From NCBI GenBank assembly GCA_900320045.1, contig ONQT01000009.1:1-56556 (forward strand): 56,556 bases of DNA, given 5' to 3'. The notes under the pieces were generated by a model. That model worked only from the letters and a program-made list of their open reading frames with translations. It was not told the DNA's origin and did no database searches. This document shows, piece by piece, positions 24,322-33,255 of this stretch (the first letter of the stretch is position 1; each line of letters opens with the position of its first letter). This DNA comes from an uncultured Prevotellaceae bacterium (GTDB lineage: Bacteria > Bacteroidota > Bacteroidia > Bacteroidales > Bacteroidaceae). The translations under genes were made by a program, and so were the position numbers.

Positions 24322-26469
24322 ATGTATAAACCACTTTTCAATCAGCGCAAGGCACTCCGCTTCCGTCAGTTTTCGCGGAAGGGTTATGCCCTCTTTGCCT
24401 GCTTGGGACGCGTCGTCACCATTGGTGTGCTGAGTGTGGCCACCCAGCAGACGGCCATTGCCGCCAGTGACGACAACCGTGTGGCTGACGGTTCTGCCGT
24501 CAGCACCTCCGTGGACACCCTAAGCACCGACAAGGAGGTGACGCTCGACGACCTTGAGGTTACGGGCTCACGCGCACCGCTTGCCCTTGGACAAGCAGCG
24601 AGAATGGTCACTGTACTGAGCCGCGAGGATATTCAGGCGGCGCCAGTACAAAGTATTAACGATTTGCTGAAATATGCCGTAGGCGTTGACGTCCGGCAGC
24701 GCGGTCCGCTGGGTGCCCAGACGGATATCGGCATCCGTGGCAGCAGCAGCGAGCAGATAGCCATCCTGCTGAACGGCGTCAACATCTGCGATCCGCAGAC
24801 GGGGCACAACGCCTTCGACTTGCCGTGCGACCTGAGCGACATCGTCCGCATCGAGGTGCTGGAAGGCCCTGCCGGACGCGTCTATGGCACGTCGTCGCTC
24901 GTAGGGGCGGTGAATGTGGTGACGAACCGACCCCTCTCTCGGCCCCTCCCGAAGGGCGGGGAGGCTGATGCGCGGGGAGATGTGAGAGGTGAGAGAAGTG
25001 TTCAAGCGCGGGTGGAGGGCGGCTCGTTCGGCTATCTGTCTGCTGCCTGCCGCCTCAGTCTCCCCGCCCTTCGGGAGGGGCCGGGGAAGGGGTCCTCTAT
25101 CAGCGCCAGCTACACGCGCTCCGACGGCTACCAGCGTGCCAAGTCCGGGGCGCTGAACAGCGACTATCAGGGCGGCAAGGCCTTCTGGCAGGGAACGTAT
25201 GCGGCCACGGACGTCCGACTGCAGGGATATGCGGGTCTGTCTGTCAAAGGCTTCGGCTCGAACACGTTCTACAGTGCCAAGTACGACGAGCAGTACGAGC
25301 GCACGCTGAAGTGGTTTACGGCCCTGCAGGGCGACGTCAGGTGTAAGACCTTTGAAGCAGGAGGCCGGCAGTATGAGCTGCACTTCAAGCCCGCCGTCTA
25401 CTGGAACCGCTCGTACGACCGCTTCGAGCTGATACGAGGCATGGACGACAAGGTGCCTTTCAATCATCACCGTACCGATGTCTTCGGCATCAACCTGAAC
25501 AGCTACTTTGACTGGCAGTGGGGGCGGACGGCCCTGGGGGCTGAGTTCCGCAACGAGGACATCGTCAGCGGCAACCTCGGCGAGCCGCTGAACAGCCCGC
25601 ACGGCTCCTACAAGTACGGACTGAACCGCTCGAACCTTTCGTTCCACCTGGAGCATAACGTGCTGCTGCAGCGCTTCACACTGTCGGCTGGCCTCGTGGC
25701 GGTGAAGAATACGTGGAACGGCATGCCCTTCAAGGTCTATCCTGGCATAGATGCCAGCTATCGCATCGGCAACGACTGGAAGGTGTATGCCTCCTACAAC
25801 TCGTCGCTGCGCATGCCGTCGTTCACCGAGCTCTACTATAGCGTTGGCGGTCATAAGGCCGACAAGTACCTGAAGCCCGAGGAACTGCATGCCGTCGAGG
25901 GTGGGGTGAAGTATCTGACGTCGGCTGTGACGGCACAGGCCAGCGTGTACTATCATCACCTGCGTAACATGATTGACTGGGTGATGGATCCCACCGCCGC
26001 CAATCCCGTCTGGACGAGTGTCAACCACACGAAGGTCAACACGCTGGGCTTCGAGTCGTCCGTCTGTCTGAACCTGCAGCAACTGTTCGGTTGGCAACAG
26101 TCGTCGTTCGCTGTTGCGTATAGTTATAATGACCAGAGAAAGAAGGAATTAGGGCAGTTGACTCAGTCGAAGCTGGAGTATCTGCGGCACAAGCTCGTGG
26201 CACAGTTACAGGCACATTTGGTGAGCCGTCTGGACTTGGGCGTGAAGTACCGTTTGCAGAAGCGTACGGGAAGCTACACGACGGCTGACGGAGCCGTGGA
26301 GCCCTATCATACATACGATGTGGTGGATGCCCGTCTGACGTGGAATGCAGACTGCTACAGCGTCTATGCGGAAGCCAACAACCTGTTCGGTCGCCGCTAC
26401 ATAGACTATGGCAACGTGCCACAGCCCGGTACATGGTTCATTATGGGAACAAAGATTACGATCAGGTAA
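24322..26469 (+). CDS. TonB-dependent receptor, BtuB-like
   Basis: This outer-membrane active transporter has 715 residues from ATG 24322. It starts with an extended signal (FSRKGYALFACLGRVVTIGVLSVAT) of the type seen on Bacteroidales BtuB-like receptors. The plug spans about residues 75-190 (DLEVTGSRAP, QSINDLLKYAVGVDVRQRG, DIGIRGSSSEQIAILLNGV, IEVLEGPAGRVYGTSSLVGA). The barrel ends in QPGTWFIMGTKITIR. A cobamide substrate is likely from these similarities but not proven; the 20-nt leader has no room for a cobalamin riboswitch. Residues about 203-222 and 245-260 come from two oppositely oriented repeat elements flanking the first barrel strands. Confidence 0.88.
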   Translation: MYKPLFNQRKALRFRQFSRKGYALFACLGRVVTIGVLSVATQQTAIAASDDNRVADGSAVSTSVDTLSTDKEVTLDDLEVTGSRAPLALGQAARMVTVLSREDIQAAPVQSINDLLKYAVGVDVRQRGPLGAQTDIGIRGSSSEQIAILLNGVNICDPQTGHNAFDLPCDLSDIVRIEVLEGPAGRVYGTSSLVGAVNVVTNRPLSRPLPKGGEADARGDVRGERSVQARVEGGSFGYLSAACRLSLPALREGPGKGSSISASYTRSDGYQRAKSGALNSDYQGGKAFWQGTYAATDVRLQGYAGLSVKGFGSNTFYSAKYDEQYERTLKWFTALQGDVRCKTFEAGGRQYELHFKPAVYWNRSYDRFELIRGMDDKVPFNHHRTDVFGINLNSYFDWQWGRTALGAEFRNEDIVSGNLGEPLNSPHGSYKYGLNRSNLSFHLEHNVLLQRFTLSAGLVAVKNTWNGMPFKVYPGIDASYRIGNDWKVYASYNSSLRMPSFTELYYSVGGHKADKYLKPEELHAVEGGVKYLTSAVTAQASVYYHHLRNMIDWVMDPTAANPVWTSVNHTKVNTLGFESSVCLNLQQLFGWQQSSFAVAYSYNDQRKKELGQLTQSKLEYLRHKLVAQLQAHLVSRLDLGVKYRLQKRTGSYTTADGAVEPYHTYDVVDARLTWNADCYSVYAEANNLFGRRYIDYGNVPQPGTWFIMGTKITIR
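24940..25083. repeat. Perfect 24-bp inverted repeat pair inside the TonB receptor
   Basis: 24940-24963 (CGGCCCCTCCCGAAGGGCGG and GGAG) is exactly reverse-complemented at 25060-25083, with 96 nt between. Weaker similarity continues several bases on both sides. The span is 144 nt (48 codons) and both arms are in the same codon register, so an inversion would leave the frame open. Confidence 0.9.
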
Positions 26470-26470
26470 G

Positions 26471-26498
26471 ACCCCTCACCTCTCACCTCTCACCTCTA
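26471..26498. repeat. Heptamer array ACCTCTN x4 at the converging ends
   Basis: ACCCCTC, ACCTCTC, ACCTCTC, ACCTCTA in tandem. It covers the stop codon and last codons (LEVRGER) of the minus-strand nucleotidyltransferase gene. It has the same unit as in the GSCFA gene at 48802. Confidence 0.85.
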
Positions 26499-27948
26499 AC
26501 CCCATTTCTCGGGCTTTCTCCAGGAGCAACTGCATGAGAGGCTCGCGCTCGTTCTCGACCTTGTTGTCGAGGACGGCGTCCTTCAGGTATTGCTTCAGTG
26601 TTCCTACCTCGCGCGAAGGCTTCAGGTGGAACATCTCCATGATCTCATTGCCGTCGATGACGGGTTGCAGCAGTCGCTTGTAGTCCTTCTCCTGTAGGTC
26701 GGCCAGTTTCTCGCGCACCATGCGGAAGTTCTCGAGGAACATCTTCTTCTTGACCTCGTTCTTCGAGGTGATGTCTGCCTCGCAGAGCGTCATCAGGTCG
26801 TCGATGTCGTCGCCGGCATCGTTCAGCAGACGGCGTACGGCCGAGTCGGTTACCTCGCTGTCGGCGATGACCTGTGGTCGCATGTGCAGGTCGACAAGTT
26901 TCTGCACATACTTCATCTCGGCACCCATCGGCAGCTTGAGGCGTCGGAAGATGGTCGGCACCATCTTGGCACCGATGATGTTGTGGTTGTGGAACGTCCA
27001 GCCGATGCCCGGCTCCCAGCGCTTCGACTTCGTCTTGCCGATGTCATGCAGCAGGGCACCCCAGCGGAGCCAGAGGTGGGAGTTGAGACCCCCTCCCGTC
27101 CTCCCCGAGGGGAGGGGAGTTCGACAGACATTTTCTAGGACTTCCAGTGTATGGTAGAAGTTGTTCTTGTGGGCTCGGCCGTCGCGCTTCTCGACAATAT
27201 CGAGGGCGGCCAGTTCGGGCAGGATGATCTGCAGCAGACCAGACCGCTGCAGGTATTCGAAGCCGATGCTGGGGTGGGGAGCCATGATGATTTTGTTCAG
27301 CTCCACCTCGATGCGCTCGCTGCTGACAATCTTGATGCGGTCGGCCATGCGTGACAGGGCTTCGAAGGTCTCTTCCTCTATCTCGAAGTTCAGCTGGGTG
27401 GCGAAGCGGATGCAGCGCATCATGCGCAGCGGGTCGTCGCTGAAGGTGATTTCGGGGTCAAGTGGGGTAGCGATGATGCCGTCCTCCAGGTCGGCAATGC
27501 CGTTGAAGGGGTCTACCAGTTCGCCGAAGCGGCTCTTGTTCAGGCAGATAGCCATGGCGTTGATGGTGAAGTCGCGTCGGTTCTGGTCGTCCTCCAGCGT
27601 TCCGTCTTCGACGACGGGCTTGCGCGAGTCGTGGCTGTAGCTTTCTCTCCTTGCTCCGACGAACTCGATTTCGAGTTCGTCTTTTTTCACTTGGGCGGTG
27701 CCGAAGTTGCGGAAGACGCTGAGGTGGGCGCGCCTGCCCAACCTCTGCTTAAGGGCCGAGGCGACATCAATGCCACTGCCCACCACGACGACGTCGATGT
27801 CGTTGCTGGGACGCTCCAGGAAGATGTCGCGAACGTAACCGCCCACTACATAGCATTCTACTCCCATCTCGTCGGCTACGTCGCTGATGAGATGAAATAT
27901 TTCCTTGTCCAAAATCTTGGCTAATGCTTGGTCTGAATACAGCTTCAT
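26476..27948 (-). CDS. cca: CCA-adding tRNA nucleotidyltransferase with HD domain
   Basis: This class II nucleotidyltransferase of 490 residues builds or repairs the CCA end of tRNA. ATG 27948 (MKLYSDQALAKIL) is chosen because the promoter box sits just before it. The head domain has VVGGYVRDIFLERPSNDIDVVVVGSG with the catalytic DID, and RRDFTINAMAI. The neck follows (DPLRMMRCIRFATQL), then an HD domain (ALLHDIGKTKSKRW, LVDLHMRP). An in-frame palindromic repeat adds residues about 276-287 (PLPSGRTGGGLN) before the HD domain, and the last residues come from a heptamer array. It could instead be a poly(A) polymerase relative, but the HD layout favours tRNA repair. Confidence 0.9.
   Translation of the reverse strand: MKLYSDQALAKILDKEIFHLISDVADEMGVECYVVGGYVRDIFLERPSNDIDVVVVGSGIDVASALKQRLGRRAHLSVFRNFGTAQVKKDELEIEFVGARRESYSHDSRKPVVEDGTLEDDQNRRDFTINAMAICLNKSRFGELVDPFNGIADLEDGIIATPLDPEITFSDDPLRMMRCIRFATQLNFEIEEETFEALSRMADRIKIVSSERIEVELNKIIMAPHPSIGFEYLQRSGLLQIILPELAALDIVEKRDGRAHKNNFYHTLEVLENVCRTPLPSGRTGGGLNSHLWLRWGALLHDIGKTKSKRWEPGIGWTFHNHNIIGAKMVPTIFRRLKLPMGAEMKYVQKLVDLHMRPQVIADSEVTDSAVRRLLNDAGDDIDDLMTLCEADITSKNEVKKKMFLENFRMVREKLADLQEKDYKRLLQPVIDGNEIMEMFHLKPSREVGTLKQYLKDAVLDNKVENEREPLMQLLLEKAREMGLEVRGER
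27088..27121. repeat. Palindromic repeat element inserted in cca
   Basis: ACCCCCTCCCGTCCTCCCC, then GAGGGGAGGGGAG: a palindromic copy read in frame, adding about 11 residues at a loop before the HD domain. Confidence 0.75.
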
Positions 27949-27953
27949 GGGTG

Positions 27954-27961
27954 CAAAGGTA
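27954..27961 (-). promoter_or_regulatory. -7 box of cca, probably leaderless
   Basis: CAAAGGTA reads TACCTTTG on the minus strand. Only 5 nt separate it from the ATG, so transcription should begin at or next to the A of the start codon. Confidence 0.6.
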
Positions 27962-28005
27962 CAAAAAAAAATCCGATTTCGTGTGGTGTTGTCCAAATAA
28001 ATTTG

Positions 28006-28013
28006 TACCTTTG
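28006..28013 (+). promoter_or_regulatory. -7 box of the PAP2 gene
   Basis: TACCTTTG followed by CAG. The -33 region is weak. The leader to ATG 28052 is about 33 nt. Confidence 0.6.
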
Positions 28014-28051
28014 CAGTCAAATTGCAAATTAAGAATCAAAAACTACCGATT

Positions 28052-29965
28052 ATGATGAGAAAACTATTCGCGTCTATTGCCCTGCTGACAGCCATGTCTG
28101 CTTCAGCAGAGAGCTATCAGGACCTGAAGTCTATGACACTGCAAGTGCCCGAGATGAAGGCCGAATTGGTGGAGCGTACTACTCCCAATGTCTTTGATGG
28201 ACAGTCGTCCGCATTAGAGACCTCTTCGACGGTCTCTGTCGTGTTGAACAAGGAGGCAGGCAAGTGGCGTCCCGACATTGATTTCTTTAAGTCGAAGACC
28301 AATCCCGGTGTGAAGCCCTACAAGTTCATGGACGACATGACCTTCGTCGGCATTCCTTTGTTTGCTGCCGGTTGGGCTCTCAAGGGCGACAAGGCTATGT
28401 TCCGCGTCAATCAGAAAGCCGAGAAGGGCGGTAAGAAGAATACCCAGCTGCTGACCGACTTCAAGACCGGTATCGACGACTATACACAGTTCTTCGGTCC
28501 TGCTATGGTGGTAGGTCTGAAGTTGGGTGGCTATGAGGGTCGTAGCGACTGGCCCCGACTGCTGGCCAGCGCCGGACTGTCCTATGCCATTATGGCCGGT
28601 TTAGTCAACGGTATCAAGTACACCGCCAAAGAGATGCGTCCCGACGGTTCTTCCGCCAACTCGTGGCCTTCAGGTCATACGGCAACGGCCTTCGTGGGCG
28701 CTACCTTGCTGCACAAGGAGTATGGTCTGACACGTTCGCCCTGGTGGTCGGTAGCTGGTTACGGTGTGGCTACGGCAACAGGTGTGATGCGTGTGCTGAA
28801 CAACCGCCACTGGATTTCCGACATCATGTCGGGTGCCGGTATCGGTATCATGTCCACTGAGTTGGGTTATGCCATTGGCGACGTGCTCTTCAAGGGCAAG
28901 GGTCTGTTGCGCAACGATATGCTCGTCGACGACGACACGCCTTCGTTCTTCGCCATCTCCATGGGTCTGGGACTGGGTTCCAAGCAGCTTGATTTCGAGT
29001 CGGGCGGTGAGACGCGTTCCATCAAGTTCCGTGCCGCAACGGTGGTAGACGCCGAGGGTGCTTACTTCTTTAATAAGTATATCGGTGTCGGCGGTCGTCT
29101 GCGCGTCAGGGCTATGTCTGCTAAGGACTTCGGAGGTTTTACCGACTATGTGGCCGGTGAGGATGTCGAGGCCTGGGGCGGCTTGCGAAATATATATGCA
29201 GGCTATGAACAAATGACGGGTGACGCCAAATTCCATGGCGACTTCCCCAACGGCGTGCAGCCTACTGGTTCGGAGGGCGACTGGGACAACTGGATGACGT
29301 TGCTGACCAAGGCTGGGTATGATTTGAACTCCGAGGCAGCATTTAACGCCAATGCACCTGTTACCGACATCTACGGTACCGTCAAGAGCGACCATATCAC
29401 TGAGTTCACCGGTAGCGTGGGCGTGTACTTCAACCTGCCGCTGGGCAGTCATTTCTCGCTGGGTACCAAGGCCCTCATCGGTCGTTCGTTTACCCAGGAG
29501 CTAGACATCGACGGACACGCAGAGGGTAACAAGAAGAATATCACCTATAAGATAGCCATCGACAATACTGCTGCCGGTCGTGTCAACGTGGGTGAGCCCG
29601 CGGTTACTCTGGAGAGCCTGGACTACCCCACCAACACCGGCGAGAAGTGGACCGACGACTGGGAGTACCTGACTGTCGGTGCCGAGTCGTCGACCTCGTT
29701 CGGTACAGGACTGTCGCTGACCTATAAGTACAAGTCGAACTTCTCGTGGCGCATCTTCTGCGACTATGACTATACCCGCAAGAACTTCAAGGTGAAGTAC
29801 GACCCCTTCCATTTCACGCAGAAGGGCCTGACCAGTGGTGGTCATCTTCTGATGGAGTCTGCCGGCGACTATCCTGACGGTGGCGAGCTGGGTGTCCGCG
29901 AGTACAAGCGCAAGAAGAATATGAATTACTGGACGTTGGGTATGTCGTTCATGGTGAATTTGTAA
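28052..29965 (+). CDS. Secreted PAP2-family phosphatase with C-terminal barrel-like domain
   Basis: The protein has 637 residues with the signal MMRKLFASIALLTAMSASA (ATG 28052 or 28055). Residues about 140-285 hold the three PAP2 phosphatase motifs: K-x6-RP (KYTAKEMRP), PSGH (WPSGHTA), and R-x5-H-x3-D (RVLNNRHWISD), all intact. The C-terminal 330 residues are beta-rich with aromatic-girdle strands (VGGRLRVRAM, FTGSVGVYFNLPLGSHFSLGTKALIG, SWRIFCDYDYTR) and end NYWTLGMSFMVNL, as in an outer-membrane barrel. Likely substrates are lipid A or undecaprenyl pyrophosphates at the envelope; this is not decidable here. It is a single gene with a repeat element after the stop. Confidence 0.85.
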   Translation: MMRKLFASIALLTAMSASAESYQDLKSMTLQVPEMKAELVERTTPNVFDGQSSALETSSTVSVVLNKEAGKWRPDIDFFKSKTNPGVKPYKFMDDMTFVGIPLFAAGWALKGDKAMFRVNQKAEKGGKKNTQLLTDFKTGIDDYTQFFGPAMVVGLKLGGYEGRSDWPRLLASAGLSYAIMAGLVNGIKYTAKEMRPDGSSANSWPSGHTATAFVGATLLHKEYGLTRSPWWSVAGYGVATATGVMRVLNNRHWISDIMSGAGIGIMSTELGYAIGDVLFKGKGLLRNDMLVDDDTPSFFAISMGLGLGSKQLDFESGGETRSIKFRAATVVDAEGAYFFNKYIGVGGRLRVRAMSAKDFGGFTDYVAGEDVEAWGGLRNIYAGYEQMTGDAKFHGDFPNGVQPTGSEGDWDNWMTLLTKAGYDLNSEAAFNANAPVTDIYGTVKSDHITEFTGSVGVYFNLPLGSHFSLGTKALIGRSFTQELDIDGHAEGNKKNITYKIAIDNTAAGRVNVGEPAVTLESLDYPTNTGEKWTDDWEYLTVGAESSTSFGTGLSLTYKYKSNFSWRIFCDYDYTRKNFKVKYDPFHFTQKGLTSGGHLLMESAGDYPDGGELGVREYKRKKNMNYWTLGMSFMVNL

Positions 29966-30006
29966 ACCTCACCCCGGCCCTCTCCCGGAGAGGGAGGAAG
30001 AGGTGA
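29966..30006. repeat. Palindromic repeat element, intergenic
   Basis: CCTCACCCCGGCCCTCTCCC, then GGAGAGGGAGGAAGAGGTGAG. It has the strongest hairpin of the family here (GCCCTCTCC with GGAGAGGG) and may serve as a terminator after the PAP2 gene. Confidence 0.8.
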
Positions 30007-30020
30007 GAAAATAGAAAAAA

Positions 30021-30623
30021 GTGGAAAACAAGAATGAAATAACGAACCGTCAGTTTGAGCAGACGATTGTGGAATGCCGCTCGCTGTTCGAAAAGAAGCT
30101 CCACGACTATGGAGCCTCGTGGCGCATCCTGCGTCCACAGTCGCTGACGGACCAGCTGTTCATCAAGGCCAAGCGCATCCGCTCCCTGGAAATCAAGAAG
30201 GAGTCGCTGGTAGGCGAGGGGATACGTCCCGAGTTCATTGCGCTGATCAACTACGGCATCGTGGGACTGATACAGTTGGCCAACGGCTTCTCCGACACGG
30301 TGGACATCACCGCCGAGGAGGCCATGAAGTTGTACGACCAGTATGCCCGTGAGGCGCTGGAACTCATGAAGCGCAAGAACCACGACTACGATGAGGCTTG
30401 GCGCGGTATGAGAGTCAGCTCCTATACCGACTTCATCCTCACCAAGATAGAGCGTATCAAGGAAATTGAGGAGCTGGAGCTGAAAGGCGACAGTCTGGCA
30501 GCCAGCGAAGGCATTGACTCCAACTATATGGACATCATCAACTATGCGGTGTTTGGAGCCATTAAGTTAAGCCTCACCCCTGACCCCTCTCCAAAGGGCG
30601 AGGGGAACTTTAAGGGCGAGTAA
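30021..30623 (+). CDS. DUF1599 domain-containing protein
   Basis: This 200-residue cytoplasmic protein consists of two tandem copies of the same module: FEKKLHDYGASWRILRP... to ALINYGIVGLIQL, and MKRKNHDYDEAWRGMR... to DIINYAVFGAIKL. DUF1599 is classed among nucleotide-modification-associated domains; its biochemical role is not established. GTG at 30021 is the start because a TAG lies in frame 9 nt upstream and no ATG fits. The last 18 residues (SLTPDPSPKGEGNFKGE) are repeat-encoded. The gene heads a conserved Bacteroidales order (DUF1599, DoxX-like, TpiA, SPOR, FolE). Confidence 0.88.
   Translation: MENKNEITNRQFEQTIVECRSLFEKKLHDYGASWRILRPQSLTDQLFIKAKRIRSLEIKKESLVGEGIRPEFIALINYGIVGLIQLANGFSDTVDITAEEAMKLYDQYAREALELMKRKNHDYDEAWRGMRVSSYTDFILTKIERIKEIEELELKGDSLAASEGIDSNYMDIINYAVFGAIKLSLTPDPSPKGEGNFKGE
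30569..30620. repeat. Palindromic repeat element at the 3' end of the DUF1599 gene
   Basis: CCTCACCCCTGACCCCTCTCC, AAAG, GGCGAGGGG, with a trailing partial GGGCGAG. It is read in frame as the last codons, as in rmuC. Confidence 0.8.
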
Positions 30624-30629
30624 TATGTG

Positions 30630-32558
30630 ATGAAGCGAATCATAGTCAATATTGCCCGGATGGTGCTGGCCGTCACCCTGATACTGTCAGGATTCGTGAA
30701 GGCCGTCGACCCCCTCGGCACGCAATACAAGATAGTCGACTATCTGCGTGCGATGCACCTGGAGGCGCTGACACCGGACTTCCTGACGGTGAGTGCCGCC
30801 ATCCTGCTGTCGGCCGTCGAGTTCAGCCTGGGCATCTGTCTGTTTTTCGCCATCCGCCGCCGACTGGTGTCGCTGCTGACGCTCGTGCTGCTGCTCATCA
30901 TGGCACCGCTCACCCTTTGGTTGGCAGTGGCCAACCCCATCAGTGACTGCGGATGCTTCGGCGATGCGCTGGTGCTGAGCAACTGGCAGACGTTCTGGAA
31001 GAATGTCTTCCTGCTTGTGGCAGCCATGACGGTGCGCCGCTGGCCGCTGGAGATGCCGCGCTTCATCAGCAGGACCAATCAGTGGATTGTGTTCAACTAT
31101 ACAGTGGTGTTTATCCTGACCGTTTCGGGATGGTCGCTCTACGACCTGCCGACGTTCGACTTCCGTCCCTACCACATCGGGACAGACCTCAGGAAGGGAT
31201 GGGACCACATGATGGAGGGTGAAGAGTCGCCCTATGCCGATTTCTTCATGGACCGGGTGAGCGACGGTACGGACATCACCGACTCGCTGCTGCACGCCAA
31301 GGGCTACCTCTTCCTGTTGGTGGCGCCCCATACGGAGCAGGCCGACGACAGTCAGCTGGACCTGATCAACCAGGTCTATGAGTATGCCGAGGACTATGAA
31401 TACCCGTTTTACTGTCTGACGGCCAGTGGCGAGCAAGGCATCAGTCGCTGGCGCGACCAGACGGGAGCGGAATATCCGTTCTGCCATACGGACGACATCG
31501 TGCTGAAGACCGTCATCCGCAGCAATCCGGGACTGCTCCTGCTGAAGGACGGCGTCATCATCCGCAAATGGAGCCACAACCGACTGCCGGACGAATACAT
31601 GCTCACCGACAGGCTAGAGAAGTTGGAGATAGGACAGATGCCCGAGGACTCCACGGCGCAGAAGATTCTGCAGATATTCCTGTGGTACATCCTGCCGCTG
31701 TTCCTGCTGTCGCTGGCCGACCGCCTGTGGGCTTGGACGCACTGGGTAAAGAGAAAAGAAGAGAAAGTTAAACATATTAAACTTATTAAGAAAACAACAA
31801 TGAGAAAGAAAATTGTAGCAGGAAACTGGAAGATGAACCTGAACCTGCAAGAAGGTGTGGCTTTGGCCAAGGAACTGAATGATGCTTTGAAGGCTGACAA
31901 GCCCAACTGCGACGTCGTCATCTGTACGCCGTTTATCCACCTGGCTTCTGTTGCTCAGGTGCTCGACCCCGCCTTGATTGGTCTGGGTGCCGAGAACTGC
32001 GCCGACAAGGAGAAGGGTGCCTACACCGGTGAGGTGAGCGCCGAGATGGTGAAGTCTACCGGTGCACAGTATGTCATTCTGGGTCACTCAGAGCGCCGCG
32101 CCTATCAGAAGGAGACCTTTGAGCAGCTGGAAGAGAAGGTGAAGCTGGCGCTGAAGAACGGTCTGAAGGTTATCTTCTGCGTAGGCGAGGTACTGGAAGA
32201 GCGTGAGGCCAACATCCAGAACAAGTGCGTCAAGGAAGCCCTCGAGGGTAGCGTCCTGAGTCTCAGCGCAGAGGACTTCCGCAATGTTATCATCGCCTAT
32301 GAGCCCGTATGGGCTATCGGTACCGGCAAGACCGCTACCGCCGAGCAGGCTGAGGACATGCACGCCTTCATCCGTAGCACCATTGCCGAGAAGTATGGTA
32401 AGGCTGTTGCTGATGACACCAGCATCCTGTATGGTGGCAGCTGCAAGGCCAGCAACGCTCCTGAGCTCTTCGCCAAGCCCGACATCGACGGTGGCCTGAT
32501 TGGCGGTGCCTCATTGAAGTGTGCTGACTTCAAGGGTATCATTGACGCTTGGAAATAA
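30630..32558 (+). CDS. DoxX-like membrane protein fused in frame to triosephosphate isomerase
   Basis: This is one uninterrupted frame of 642 codons. Residues 1-370 match the DoxX/BT_3928-type protein of Bacteroidales: five N-terminal membrane helices, an extracytoplasmic thioredoxin-like domain without a CxxC ([35 protein letters not shown]), and a last helix ([22 protein letters not shown]). A short basic linker ([17 protein letters not shown]) leads without a stop into a complete TpiA from residue 391. Six helices with the N-terminus inside place TpiA in the cytoplasm, so the fusion is topologically sensible. The linker DNA is AT-rich and looks like a former intergenic spacer, so a lost stop codon or a sequence error are alternatives. 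ATG 30630 lies 6 nt after the previous stop. Confidence 0.75.
   Translation: MKRIIVNIARMVLAVTLILSGFVKAVDPLGTQYKIVDYLRAMHLEALTPDFLTVSAAILLSAVEFSLGICLFFAIRRRLVSLLTLVLLLIMAPLTLWLAVANPISDCGCFGDALVLSNWQTFWKNVFLLVAAMTVRRWPLEMPRFISRTNQWIVFNYTVVFILTVSGWSLYDLPTFDFRPYHIGTDLRKGWDHMMEGEESPYADFFMDRVSDGTDITDSLLHAKGYLFLLVAPHTEQADDSQLDLINQVYEYAEDYEYPFYCLTASGEQGISRWRDQTGAEYPFCHTDDIVLKTVIRSNPGLLLLKDGVIIRKWSHNRLPDEYMLTDRLEKLEIGQMPEDSTAQKILQIFLWYILPLFLLSLADRLWAWTHWVKRKEEKVKHIKLIKKTTMRKKIVAGNWKMNLNLQEGVALAKELNDALKADKPNCDVVICTPFIHLASVAQVLDPALIGLGAENCADKEKGAYTGEVSAEMVKSTGAQYVILGHSERRAYQKETFEQLEEKVKLALKNGLKVIFCVGEVLEEREANIQNKCVKEALEGSVLSLSAEDFRNVIIAYEPVWAIGTGKTATAEQAEDMHAFIRSTIAEKYGKAVADDTSILYGGSCKASNAPELFAKPDIDGGLIGGASLKCADFKGIIDAWK
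31800..32558 (+). CDS. tpiA: Triosephosphate isomerase (domain of the fusion, or separate product from an internal start)
   Basis: TpiA interconverts dihydroxyacetone phosphate and glyceraldehyde 3-phosphate in glycolysis. The ATG at 31800 opens a full-length 252-residue enzyme with the catalytic residues in place: Lys in AGNWKMN, His in VILGHSERR, Glu in [12 protein letters not shown], and the phosphate-binding YGGSCKASN and [10 protein letters not shown]. Codon use becomes strongly biased exactly here, as expected for an abundant enzyme. Because the frame continues from the upstream membrane protein, this may be translated as part of the fusion, by internal initiation, or both. The internal start is the usual one in relatives with separate genes. 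Confidence 0.85.
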   Translation: MRKKIVAGNWKMNLNLQEGVALAKELNDALKADKPNCDVVICTPFIHLASVAQVLDPALIGLGAENCADKEKGAYTGEVSAEMVKSTGAQYVILGHSERRAYQKETFEQLEEKVKLALKNGLKVIFCVGEVLEEREANIQNKCVKEALEGSVLSLSAEDFRNVIIAYEPVWAIGTGKTATAEQAEDMHAFIRSTIAEKYGKAVADDTSILYGGSCKASNAPELFAKPDIDGGLIGGASLKCADFKGIIDAWK

Positions 32559-33169
32559 TGAGACACCTCATTAGCATATGGCTCCTGTGTGTTGGCATTC
32601 TGACGAGTGCCAACGCACAGACTTTCACCCAGCGCATCCAGAAGAAGTTGCCCGGCCAGGGGTCTGTCGTCATTCATCAGAGCGACAGCATCGACCAGCT
32701 GGTCAATACGGTCGTGCTGGGCAACAAGGGTGCCAAGCCTGCTGTGCCGTCTACTGCCGCCAGGCCTGCTGCTCCGTCCAACGGCAAGTCTGCTGTGTCC
32801 GACCAACCGGCTTCTTCGAACGCTGCTACAGCGTCAGCGACGAATGCTGAGAACGGCATGAACGGTGAACAGGCGGAGGACGCTCCCAAGGTTGTCCGCG
32901 GCAGCTATAAGGTGATGGGCTATCGTGTACAGGCCTTTGCCGGTGGCAACTCCAGAGCTGACCGCCAGAAGGCCGAGGCCACGAGGAACAATATCAAGGC
33001 CCACTTCCCCAACGTGCCGGTCTATGTGCACTTCTTCTCGCCCCGCTGGATCTGCAGGGTAGGAAACTACCGTACCTACGAGGAGGCCCACCAGATGGCT
33101 GCCAGCCTGAAGAGCCTGGGCTTCAACCAGTGTACCATTGTGAAAGGAAAGATTCAAGTCGCCTATTAA
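32558..33169 (+). CDS. SPOR domain-containing secreted protein
   Basis: This 203-residue protein overlaps the tpiA stop by one base (TAATG). The signal peptide [21 protein letters not shown] is followed by a low-complexity Ala/Pro/Ser/Asn linker (about residues 50-105). The C-terminal SPOR domain covers about 120-203 ([57 protein letters not shown]). SPOR domains bind glycan strands stripped of stem peptides, typically at the division site. Its position after tpiA is the usual Bacteroidales gene order. Confidence 0.88.
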   Translation: MRHLISIWLLCVGILTSANAQTFTQRIQKKLPGQGSVVIHQSDSIDQLVNTVVLGNKGAKPAVPSTAARPAAPSNGKSAVSDQPASSNAATASATNAENGMNGEQAEDAPKVVRGSYKVMGYRVQAFAGGNSRADRQKAEATRNNIKAHFPNVPVYVHFFSPRWICRVGNYRTYEEAHQMAASLKSLGFNQCTIVKGKIQVAY

Positions 33170-33219
33170 CCCTCGCGGCTTCGTCAATTGCCTCATTGAA
33201 CAAGCTCCCGATCAATTGG

Positions 33220-33243
33220 AAATTTGTAAATTGTCAAATTGTA
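33220..33243. repeat. Degenerate octamer array AAATTKTN x3
   Basis: AAATTTGT, AAATTGTC, AAATTGTA in tandem just before the folE start. If folE started further upstream, these would be codons; the array suggests they are not. Confidence 0.55.
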
Positions 33244-33255
33244 AATCCATTCATT

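Noticed and set aside
24568-26097. A 509-codon open frame on the minus strand opposite the TonB receptor
   Set aside because: Plus-strand plug and barrel motifs are unambiguous. The minus frame is useful only in showing that inversion of 24940-25083 would not introduce a stop.
30630-32558. Pseudogene caused by frameshift in the DoxX-like gene
   Set aside because: Both parts are full length with all key features, and no frame break is needed to explain either; an undetected sequence error at the linker remains possible and is stated in the finding.
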